Shown in pieces: positions 8,233-17,077 of a stretch of DNA of 64,000 nucleotides. The position numbers and the translations under genes are program-made. This DNA comes from PFJX01 sp963713085 (GTDB lineage Bacteria; Pseudomonadota; Gammaproteobacteria; Burkholderiales; Thiobacillaceae). The stretch lies in NCBI GenBank assembly GCA_963713085.1, contig CAVQKQ010000013.1, forward strand, positions 1 through 64,000, written 5' to 3'. The notes under the pieces were generated by a model that was given only the letters and a program-made list of their open reading frames with translations, was not told the DNA's origin and searched no databases. Position 1 is the stretch's first letter. Each line of letters opens with the position of its first letter.

Positions 8233-8257
8233 ATACCTGATTGTTTTAATCGGGTAT
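8233..8257. promoter_or_regulatory. IscR/Rrf2-like palindromic operator over the promoter of the 8337 gene
   Basis: A 25-bp near-perfect palindrome with half-sites ATACCTGATT and AATCGGGTAT around a T-rich centre. It fits the pattern of IscR type-1 sites (ATA-S-YYGACT ... AGTC-RR-STAT) with one mismatch per arm. A -35-like TTGTTT (8241-8246) inside it and a -10-like TATACA (8263-8268) at 16-bp spacing suggest a repressor could block RNA polymerase. The regulator is inferred. Confidence 0.6.
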
Positions 8258-8336
8258 TGGCGTATACATAGAGAAGACCGTGCAGTGTCCTGCTCGCCGA
8301 TTGACCATAATGAATTCCATCACAGGAGAACCAGCA

Positions 8337-8750
8337 ATGCGCAACGTTCAGATCGACTACCGGGGAGAACCGCTGACCTTTGAAAGCGCCAGCCTACTGG
8401 CCAAGGGCGTAGCCAGGGAAAACCAGATGAAGGACCCGACCATCATGGCCTGGCATATGCACAAGGACATGATCCCCTACTACGACGGCGCCGATCCCGA
8501 CACCTGGTGGGCAAAATACGGCGAGGGCAATGGCGGCCGCCTGGAAATCTGCGTGGGAGACGAATACCAGTTCGTCATGATGGACGCCCGCGGCTATGAC
8601 ATCCTGGGCAGCGACAACACCCTGCGCAACCTGGAGGACAGCGAGGGCAACCCCTATCTCTGCTACACCGCCATGATGGGCCGCGCCTCCATGGTCCCCA
8701 ACGATGTAGCCTGCATTCCCCTGGATGAATGGACGGCCAACCAGTACTAG
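8337..8750 (+). CDS. Conserved-looking small protein of unknown function, convergent with dsrA
   Basis: 137 residues, acidic and soluble, starting MRNVQIDYRGEPLTFESASL, with a Trp-rich middle (MAWHMHKDM, DPDTWWAKYG) and a late single Cys (CIPLDEW). Start chosen at 8337 because CACAGGAG lies 6 bp upstream; an in-frame ATG at 8310 has no RBS. It ends against a shared terminator facing dsrA, and both genes have an IscR-like palindrome upstream, so co-regulation with dsrA is plausible. I do not recognise the family and assign no function. Confidence 0.75.
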   Translation: MRNVQIDYRGEPLTFESASLLAKGVARENQMKDPTIMAWHMHKDMIPYYDGADPDTWWAKYGEGNGGRLEICVGDEYQFVMMDARGYDILGSDNTLRNLEDSEGNPYLCYTAMMGRASMVPNDVACIPLDEWTANQY

Positions 8751-8770
8751 AAAACCGGACGCCTGAAATC

Positions 8771-8798
8771 AACGAGGCCTCCAATCGGAGGCCTCGTT
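8771..8798. terminator. Bidirectional terminator between the 8337 gene and dsrA
   Basis: Perfect 12-bp stem AACGAGGCCTCC-AATC-GGAGGCCTCGTT between two convergent genes; T residues on the right arm and A residues on the left allow use in both directions. Confidence 0.8.
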
Positions 8799-8814
8799 CA
8801 CATCCGGGGGAAGC

Positions 8815-10140
8815 TCACGCGGCGCGCTTTTCCTCAGGATGCAACGCCGCCTCGCTCTTGCGGGCCCACCATTTCTCGGCCTCCTCGTCCCAGCCGTCGG
8901 TGCGCACGTAAGGATTGGTGCGGGGGTGCATGATCATGCGCGGGTCCACCTCCAGGCCGATGCCTTCCAGGAAGTTCACCAGTCCGATGCGCTCGATCAT
9001 CTCGCCGGTGCGCTCGTGCTCCAGGGCGTTCTCGGCGAAGAAGTCCAGCACGTCGCGGGCCAGGTCGTTGAGCTTGTCGAAGTCCTCGTCGGTCTCCAAC
9101 TTCATGAACGGGATGATCATGGTGCCCATGGTGGCGCCGATCTTCAGCACCCCCTTGCCGCCGATCAGGACGGTGACGCCCTTGTCCTTGCCGGGCAGCA
9201 GGGCGCCGGGCATGACGTTCAGGCAGTGCATGCAGCGCACGCAGTTGTGGTTGTCGATCACCATGTCGGTGTCCAGCCCCACCCGCAGCACGGATTCGTG
9301 GTCCGCCGTGTCCTCGCTGTGAGCACGCAGGGTGATGGCCTTGGTGGGGCACAGGTTGACCACCATGTTCACCAGGTCCTCCATGCGGTGCCCATCCATC
9401 CACTCCTTGGCGATGGCCTCGTTGGTCTGGATGTTGTCGCGCCACATGCCGATGGTGGCCATGTCGGATCGCTGGATGGCGTTGACGCAGTCGTTGGGGC
9501 AGCCGGAGAACTTGAACTTGAACTTGTAGGGCAGGCTGGGCCGGTGCATGTCGTCCAGGTTGCTGTTGATGACGGTGCGCAGGGCCCGGGCCTCGTCGAA
9601 GTTGGACATCTCGCAGCGGGCCGCGCCCACGCAGGACATGGAGGTGCGCAGCGCCGGGCCGGCGCCGCCCAGGTCGAAGCCCATGGCGTTGAGCCGGTCG
9701 AAGGCGCCCTGCACGTTCTCGCTGCTGATGCCCTGGAACATGATGTCACCGGACTGGCCGTGGAAGGCGATCAGGCCGGAGCCGCCGGATTCCACCCAGG
9801 CGTCGCACAGGTTGCGCAGCAGGTCGGAGGTGTAGTGCATGCCGGCCGGCGGCTGGACCCGGAAGGTGTGGAATTCCGCCGCCTCGGGGAACTTGGGCGT
9901 GCCGTCGGGGTTCTTGAGTTCGGTGAAGCGGGGGATGATGCCGGCACCGTAGCCGATCACCCCTACCGTGCCGCCCTTCCAGTAACCGGTGCGGGTCTCG
10001 TAGGAATGCTCCAGGTGGCCCAGCAGATCGACCATCATGGGGTTGTCCCCCGCCAGGCGCTTCAGGCCGGTCACGAAGGATGGCCAGGGGCCGGTTTCCA
10101 ATTGGTCCAGATAGGGGGTGTCAGGCAAAGGTAGGCTCAT
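8815..10140 (-). CDS. dsrA: Dissimilatory sulfite reductase alpha subunit, orphan (no dsrB beside it)
   Basis: 441 residues with the DsrA N-terminus (LDQLETGPWPSFVTGLKRL). Siroheme-[4Fe-4S] ligands: C170-X5-C176 (SCVGAARC) and C214-X3-C218 (GCPNDC). Inserted ferredoxin domain: C264 (NLCPTKA) and C300-X2-C303-X2-C306 (CVRCMHC). All expected cluster cysteines are present. In sulfate reducers and reverse-Dsr sulfur oxidisers dsrA is followed by dsrB; here the next gene converges from the other strand, so no partner is adjacent. ATG at 10140 with RBS AAGGAGAG. It may pair with a DsrB elsewhere or act alone; a sulfur-oxidising host is suggested also by the TusA/DsrE pair at 44.5-45.3 kb. Confidence 0.88.
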   Translation of the reverse strand: MSLPLPDTPYLDQLETGPWPSFVTGLKRLAGDNPMMVDLLGHLEHSYETRTGYWKGGTVGVIGYGAGIIPRFTELKNPDGTPKFPEAAEFHTFRVQPPAGMHYTSDLLRNLCDAWVESGGSGLIAFHGQSGDIMFQGISSENVQGAFDRLNAMGFDLGGAGPALRTSMSCVGAARCEMSNFDEARALRTVINSNLDDMHRPSLPYKFKFKFSGCPNDCVNAIQRSDMATIGMWRDNIQTNEAIAKEWMDGHRMEDLVNMVVNLCPTKAITLRAHSEDTADHESVLRVGLDTDMVIDNHNCVRCMHCLNVMPGALLPGKDKGVTVLIGGKGVLKIGATMGTMIIPFMKLETDEDFDKLNDLARDVLDFFAENALEHERTGEMIERIGLVNFLEGIGLEVDPRMIMHPRTNPYVRTDGWDEEAEKWWARKSEAALHPEEKRAA

Positions 10141-10171
10141 GTAACTCTCCTTGCATGGATGATCACAGGTA

Positions 10172-10196
10172 ATTCCATAGTGTTTTAGTCAACTAT
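10172..10196. promoter_or_regulatory. IscR-like site upstream of dsrA
   Basis: Read towards dsrA this is ATAGTTGACTAAA followed by a weaker right arm (ACTATGGAAT). The left arm is a full IscR type-1 half-site and contains a -35-like TTGACT. It resembles the operator at 8233-8257, so one Fe-S or redox-sensing Rrf2 regulator might control both genes. Confidence 0.45.
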
Positions 10197-10424
10197 AGAC
10201 GGCCTTTGTTCCCTTGCCGGCCGGCACTCGCTGCCGAGGGTGATGTCCAGCAAGCTTTCCGGCGCCAGGGATGCGCCCATTCCATTGCCTGGAGGGCCGC
10301 AAGGAAAAGCTGGCCCTCACCGTATCCGACCCATAAAATTCAGCGACCAGCTTGGCCGGATCAACGGGTGGACCCATGCACCGGTCCGCTCCTCGGCCGA
10401 CGCGAGGCGAGGCGAGGCGAATTC

Positions 10425-11138
10425 ATGGTGAATACAAAACAGGCATCCGTGGAGAAGGTCCCCGAACAGGTCAACGTCGGCGGCGAGAAGCTGGACGTCT
10501 GGCCGGCGGGGCAACAGATCGTGCCGCTCGCTGAGCCGACGGTGCGCATGACCGACTTCCCCGATATGGCGGCTCACCAAGCGGCGCTGGTGGGCAAGAT
10601 CCTGGAGATGGAAAAGGACCCGCGCTACGCCGGCGAATTGTTCAAGGGCGGCTGCGGCAACAAGGTCCGCAAGCTGGACGAATGGCGCTTTCCGGCGGCG
10701 CGCCTGATCCACGCGCGCGCCCTGCGGATGTGCCAACTGATGCTGGGGCGGGACCAGCTGTTCGTCGACAGCGCCTGGGGAAATGTCTATCGCGGCGGGG
10801 ACTACTGCATGCCGCACAGCCACCTGCGCTCCACCGCCAGCGTCGTGTATTTTCTCGCTCTGGGCGACGACGACCCCGCGCACCCGCTGAGCGGCCGTTT
10901 CTGCATCGGCGACCCGCGCGTCCAGGTCTGTTGCCAGATGGAAGAGGGACGCATGACCCACTCGCTGATCCCCGAGGTGCGCGCCGGCAGCATGATCATC
11001 TTCCCCAGCCAGATGGTGCACTACGTCAACCCCTATACCGGCCACACGCCGCGCATCACCCTGGCCTGGAACATCACTTTGGCGGCACTTCCGGGCTCGG
11101 CGGGGGAGCGCTGGGCGACTGCGAAAACACCCGGCTGA
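10425..11138 (+). CDS. Putative 2-oxoglutarate/Fe(II)-dependent oxygenase family protein
   Basis: 237 residues. The C-terminal half matches the prokaryotic 2OG-Fe(II) oxygenase pattern: MPHSHLRSTASVVYFLAL (first metal His and beta strand), GRFCIGDPRV, then AGSMIIFPSQMVHYVNPYTG with the distal His and an R in TPRITLAWNI for 2OG binding. The Asp of a canonical HxD is not obvious (HSH instead), so metal ligation may differ. Start at 10425 (ATG GTG AAT); upstream in-frame sequence is low-complexity and lacks an RBS. The 10197-10424 gap holds no recognised gene. Substrate unknown. Confidence 0.6.
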   Translation: MVNTKQASVEKVPEQVNVGGEKLDVWPAGQQIVPLAEPTVRMTDFPDMAAHQAALVGKILEMEKDPRYAGELFKGGCGNKVRKLDEWRFPAARLIHARALRMCQLMLGRDQLFVDSAWGNVYRGGDYCMPHSHLRSTASVVYFLALGDDDPAHPLSGRFCIGDPRVQVCCQMEEGRMTHSLIPEVRAGSMIIFPSQMVHYVNPYTGHTPRITLAWNITLAALPGSAGERWATAKTPG

Positions 11139-11194
11139 CAGAGGCGCAGAATGTGGTCGATAACCTAGTCCTGCAGGAGGCTTACGTTCTACAA

Positions 11195-11224
11195 AAAATG
11201 GGAAATTTGCCTTGATCCCATTTT
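11195..11224. promoter_or_regulatory. Operator-like inverted repeat upstream of higBA
   Basis: AAAATGGGA (11195-11203) and TCCCATTTT (11216-11224), perfect 9-bp arms 12 bp apart, 18 bp before the toxin start. Position and symmetry fit autoregulation by the HTH antitoxin. Confidence 0.6.
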
Positions 11225-11241
11225 GGGACTAGCATCTGGCC

Positions 11242-11547
11242 ATGCGTATCGTTGCCATCAAGGTACTGCGTGATTTCTGGATACTTCATCCAGACTCGAA
11301 ATCACATCTGGAAGCCTGGATAGACGAAGCACGCAAGGCGGACTGGAAACAGCCATCGGATATCAAGGCAATGTTCCGCAGTGCCAGCATCCTGAAAAAC
11401 CGACGCGTGGTGTTCAACATCAAGGGCAACGACTACCGCCTGATCGTTGCAGTGGCCTACCGCTTCGGCGCCCTCTACATCAAGTTCATCGGCACCCATG
11501 CGGAATACGACGCCATCGACGCCGAGAACATAGAAATGGAGTTATGA
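11242..11547 (+). CDS. higB: HigB-type mRNA interferase toxin
   Basis: 101 residues of the HigB/RelE-fold toxin family: RDFWILHPDSKSHLEAWIDE, then KADWKQPSDIKAMFRSAS, ILKNRRVVFNIKGNDYRLIV, and the ending YIKFIGTHAEYDAIDAENI. This family cleaves ribosome-bound mRNA. The toxin gene comes first and its stop overlaps the antitoxin start (ATGA), as in hig operons. An inverted repeat lies directly upstream. Confidence 0.88.
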   Translation: MRIVAIKVLRDFWILHPDSKSHLEAWIDEARKADWKQPSDIKAMFRSASILKNRRVVFNIKGNDYRLIVAVAYRFGALYIKFIGTHAEYDAIDAENIEMEL

Positions 11548-11930
11548 ACATGGACATCCGCCCCATTCACACTGAAGACGACTACCGCGCCGCGATGCGG
11601 GAAATCTCCGCTTTCTTCGACAACGAACCGGAACCGGGCACGCCCGAGGGTGACCGTTTTGAAATCCTGCTAACCCTGGCGGAAACCTATGAGACCAAGC
11701 ATTTCCCCTTGGACCTGCCCGACCCGGTGGAGGCGATCAAATTCCGAATGGAACAGGGCGGGCTGACACCCAAAGATCTGGAACCCATGATCGGGCGGAT
11801 GAACCGGGTGTATGAAATCCTCAACCGAAAGCGGCCCCTCACGCTGGCGATGATCTGGCGGTTACACGAGGGACTTGGAATACCGGCGGAAAGTCTGATC
11901 AGGCCGCCGGGTGGGTTACGCAAAGGTTGA
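11544..11930 (+). CDS. higA: HigA-type HTH antitoxin
   Basis: 128 residues. N-terminal helical region (MNMDIRPIHTEDDYRAAMRE) and C-terminal HTH (GGLTPKDLEPMIGRMNRVYE ... RPLTLAMIWRLHEGLGIPAE), typical for HigA antitoxins without an XRE-sized domain. Translationally coupled to higB by a 4-bp overlap. It should neutralise HigB and repress the operon through the palindrome at 11195-11224. Confidence 0.88.
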   Translation: MNMDIRPIHTEDDYRAAMREISAFFDNEPEPGTPEGDRFEILLTLAETYETKHFPLDLPDPVEAIKFRMEQGGLTPKDLEPMIGRMNRVYEILNRKRPLTLAMIWRLHEGLGIPAESLIRPPGGLRKG

Positions 11931-11936
11931 TCCCGC

Positions 11937-12773
11937 TTACGCCGGATGGCGAACATCCAGTACAAATGCACGAAGTCGGAACTCCTGATCGGAGTGGCTT
12001 ATAACCATTTCCGTCAATTTATTTTGAAGGTCTGCCGGATCAGACGCGGCGCGCTCGCAACGGCGCCGTTTATCGACTTGGCCCTGCCAGAAATCACAGG
12101 CGTACCACCCCACCAGGTAGAGGCCATGACGTGCGCCAAGCCGGAGTAAATACCGCTCCTTGAGTTGGCTTTGCATGGCAGTCGTCAACTCGTCATTCCA
12201 GCAACCCTTGGTTTCGATGATCAGCACGATAGGAGGCAACCCTTCCGCTAGCGCCTCAATCTTGATATCAGTCCGCTCCGGAATGCCACTTTCCTGGATA
12301 TTTCGCACCTGGACTTCCCGGTCAATGACCGCTGACTTCAAAGCACGTCTGAGATGTTGCAACACGAAATCGGACAGTCTGTCCTCACTTTTCGGGCGGC
12401 CGGAATGGTTGTCTTCAGCCACATTCCACAAGAACGGCGCCAAGGGGTTATCGCCCAGGGTTTCTTCCAGCGCTTTCTCATCCACGGAAAACGCCAGACG
12501 ATCGCTCGACTCCTGGCCGCCCAGCAACTCACGCCGAATCAGGTCGCCTTCCTTGGATCGCCATTCATCTCCGACGCGCCAGATCGACGATTTCCCACTC
12601 AGTTGCATCATGGACTCTCCCAAAGAGTCCAAGGTACGTAATGCCGAATTCCGAAAACGATCAAACTCGCCTTCGGGATCGGGCAGAAAGCCGCCATTCA
12701 AATCAAGAGGCTCCGTTCTGGGTAGCCAGAAGCGAATCCAATCGAAGTGGGGAGATATTCTTGTGAGGGGCAT
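11937..12773 (-). CDS. PD-(D/E)XK nuclease-like hypothetical, probably a 5'-truncated remnant
   Basis: 278 residues. A PD-(D/E)XK-like core is visible around residues 160-200: RTDIKIEALAEGLPPIVLII then ETKG (D ... E-x-K). The rest is unknown. The ATG at 12773 has no RBS; the same frame continues upstream without a start (DSRNIGKNGWFEVRDFKPY) across the end of the RelE-like toxin gene and then hits TGA. This suggests the 5' part of a larger gene was lost. It lies between two toxin-antitoxin pairs, like a decayed defence-island fragment. Function unproven. Confidence 0.5.
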   Translation of the reverse strand: MPLTRISPHFDWIRFWLPRTEPLDLNGGFLPDPEGEFDRFRNSALRTLDSLGESMMQLSGKSSIWRVGDEWRSKEGDLIRRELLGGQESSDRLAFSVDEKALEETLGDNPLAPFLWNVAEDNHSGRPKSEDRLSDFVLQHLRRALKSAVIDREVQVRNIQESGIPERTDIKIEALAEGLPPIVLIIETKGCWNDELTTAMQSQLKERYLLRLGARHGLYLVGWYACDFWQGQVDKRRRCERAASDPADLQNKLTEMVISHSDQEFRLRAFVLDVRHPA

Positions 12774-12795
12774 GTACGGTTTGAAGTCGCGAACC

Positions 12796-13089
12796 TCAAA
12801 CCAGCCGTTCTTGCCAATATTCCGGCTGTCGATGCAGATTCATCACCGCCACTATCCAAATGCGGTTTTCCTCCACCGCGTAGAGCACACCATAGGGAAA
12901 ACGATGCACCAGGGCGCGACGTATCTCGCCCTCCAACACCTGCCAGGCCTGGGGGTAAGCCAGAATGCGTTGAATCGCGGTCCGGACCTCGGTGGAGAAA
13001 TCCAGTCCAAGCCCCGGCGCGCGTTCTTCGTAATAAGCAATGGCCTCCAGGAATTCCGCTTCCGCCTCCGGGTGGAAAGCGAAGTTCAT
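12796..13089 (-). CDS. RelE/ParE-family toxin
   Basis: 97 residues: MNFAFHPEAEAEFLEAIAYY, then RAPGLGLDFSTEVRTAIQRI and GEIRRALVHRFPYGVLYAVE, closing with WIVAVMNLHRQPEYW. This is the plasmid-stabilisation (ParE/RelE) pattern. It overlaps the upstream antitoxin stop by 4 bp, so the two are translationally coupled. Whether it acts on gyrase (ParE) or mRNA (RelE) cannot be told. Confidence 0.85.
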   Translation of the reverse strand: MNFAFHPEAEAEFLEAIAYYEERAPGLGLDFSTEVRTAIQRILAYPQAWQVLEGEIRRALVHRFPYGVLYAVEENRIWIVAVMNLHRQPEYWQERLV

Positions 13090-13310
13090 TTCGCGTAAAG
13101 CTGGCGTATCCGCTCGAACACGACTTCGCCAGCCACATATTCCACCCGCCCAGAACGCAGTTCATCGAGTCGGCGACGAGCCACGGATGCCCAAGCCTTA
13201 TCCACCTCAGGCTCCGGCGGATTAAGACTGGACAGCAGGTTTTCCACCATGCGGGTGCGCTCTTCCACCGGTAGGGAAACCGCTTCGGCAATCAATTCGC
13301 TGGTTTTCAT
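13086..13310 (-). CDS. Antitoxin, addiction-module component family
   Basis: 74 residues: MKTSELIAEAVSLPVEERTR MVENLLSSLNPPEPEVDKAW, typical of the small addiction-module antitoxin family found with RelE/ParE partners. Start at 13310 because AAGGAGG sits 7 bp upstream; a start at 13328 would put the RBS inside the gene. First gene of the pair with the 12796 toxin. Confidence 0.8.
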   Translation of the reverse strand: MKTSELIAEAVSLPVEERTRMVENLLSSLNPPEPEVDKAWASVARRRLDELRSGRVEYVAGEVVFERIRQLYAK

Positions 13311-13424
13311 TTGGCCTCCTTGAACCAAGCCCGAGTCGAGTCTATCAGCCAGTTTGAGTACTGCCCATGCAGGACACTATGAAACGCCCGCATGCAAGCA
13401 GGCATTCCCTATTAGGACGAAGGC

Positions 13425-16019
<2,595 letters not shown>

Positions 16020-16108
16020 GGTTGCTCCCAATTCGGATGATTGACTCCCAAATGGGGAAGATGGGCGCGATTTCAACAGCCAGTGCCCGCGACAATTACA
16101 ATCGCCCC

Positions 16109-16951
16109 ATGAATCCACCCCCGTACCACCTAATCCTAGCCAATGTCCGCGCCGCCCTGGAGGAAGACCTGGGCAGCGGCGATCTCACCGCCCGCCTCAT
16201 CCCCGCCGAAACGCGGGCGCGGGCCCGGGTCGTCACCCGGGAGGCAGCCGTGCTGTGCGGCACGGCCTGGTTCGCCGCCTGCTTTACCGCCCTCGACCCG
16301 GCAGTGAAGATCGCCTGGCGGGCGGGGGACGGCGAATCCGTCAGCGCCGGCCAGATCCTGTGCGAGATCGAAGGACCGGCCAGGGCCCTGCTTTCCGCCG
16401 AGCGCCCGGCCCTCAACTTCCTGCAGACCCTCTCCGCCGTGGCCAGCGAGTCCCGGCGCCATGTGGATGCCATCGCCGGCACCCGCGCCAGGATCTACGA
16501 CACCCGCAAGACCCTGCCGGGCCTGCGCATGGCCCTCAAATACGCGGTGCGGTGCGGCGGCGGCGAAAACCAGCGCATCGGCCTGTTCGACGGCATCCTG
16601 ATCAAGGAAAACCACATCGCCGCCGCCGGCGGCATCCGCCAGGCCCTGGAGGCGGCCTTCAGGCTAGCCGGCCCGGGCATCACGGTGCAGATCGAGGTGG
16701 AAGACCTGGCCCAGCTGGAACTGGCCCTGCAAGCCGACGCCAGGCTGGTCCTGCTGGACAACTTCACACCCGAACAGATGCGCGAAGCGGTTGCGCTCAC
16801 CGCCGGGCGTGCCCAGCTGGAAGCATCCGGGGGGATTACCCTGGACAATCTGCGCGCCATCGCCGAAACCGGCGTGGACCGGATCTCCGTCGGCGCCCTG
16901 ACCAAGAACGTGCGGGCCGTGGATCTGTCGATGCGGTTTCTGGAAAATTAA
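16109..16951 (+). CDS. nadC: Nicotinate-nucleotide pyrophosphorylase (quinolinate phosphoribosyltransferase)
   Basis: 280 residues. Converts quinolinate and PRPP to nicotinate mononucleotide in de novo NAD synthesis. Signatures: LEEDLGSGDLTARLIP near the start, TRKTLPGLRMALKYAVRCGG, GLFDGILIKENH, and IEVEDLAQLELAL then EASGGITLDNL. Start at 16109 (ATGAATCCACCC), matching family length. It converges on the tracrRNA gene. Confidence 0.96.
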   Translation: MNPPPYHLILANVRAALEEDLGSGDLTARLIPAETRARARVVTREAAVLCGTAWFAACFTALDPAVKIAWRAGDGESVSAGQILCEIEGPARALLSAERPALNFLQTLSAVASESRRHVDAIAGTRARIYDTRKTLPGLRMALKYAVRCGGGENQRIGLFDGILIKENHIAAAGGIRQALEAAFRLAGPGITVQIEVEDLAQLELALQADARLVLLDNFTPEQMREAVALTAGRAQLEASGGITLDNLRAIAETGVDRISVGALTKNVRAVDLSMRFLEN

Positions 16952-16952
16952 A

Positions 16953-16981
16953 ATGAAAAGCCCGGTGGGGTCACCACCGGG
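16953..16981 (-). terminator. Terminator of the tracrRNA gene
   Basis: On the minus strand CCCGGTGG-TGACC-CCACCGGG is followed by CTTTTCATTTT, a rho-independent terminator; the stem is also the last tracrRNA hairpin. The + side lacks a strong T run, so use by nadC is doubtful. Confidence 0.75.
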
Positions 16982-17041
16982 CGGGTACGATTCTTTCGAA
17001 TCTTATTGCAGCAACGGCTCTCACCCCGGATAGCTACAACG
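16953..17041 (-). ncRNA. tracrRNA: tracrRNA of the type II-C CRISPR system
   Basis: On the minus strand 17040-17016 reads GTTGTAGCTATCCGGGGTGA GAG, matching the complement of the crRNA repeat (same order as the plus-strand repeat copy), so it is the anti-repeat. It is followed by CCGTTGCTGCAATAA, a stem GATTC-GAAA-GAATC, and a strong terminator hairpin (CCCGGTGG/CCACCGGG). The order resembles the Neisseria meningitidis tracrRNA (anti-repeat, bulge, CCGTTGCTACAATAA, hairpins), so the system should base-pair and process in the same way. About 89 nt. It runs antisense and divergent to cas9. Confidence 0.85.
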
Positions 17042-17047
17042 GAGCCG

Positions 17048-17077
17048 ATTATCAGGGAGCAACGCCATGGCAGACAA
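17048..17077 (-). promoter_or_regulatory. Predicted tracrRNA promoter inside the cas9 5' end
   Basis: On the minus strand TTGTCT (17077-17072) and GATAAT (17053-17048) with 18-bp spacing; the expected start at about 17041 coincides with the first base of the anti-repeat. The -35 box lies in cas9 codons 2-4, so tracrRNA and cas9 5' sequences overlap in space. Confidence 0.65.
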
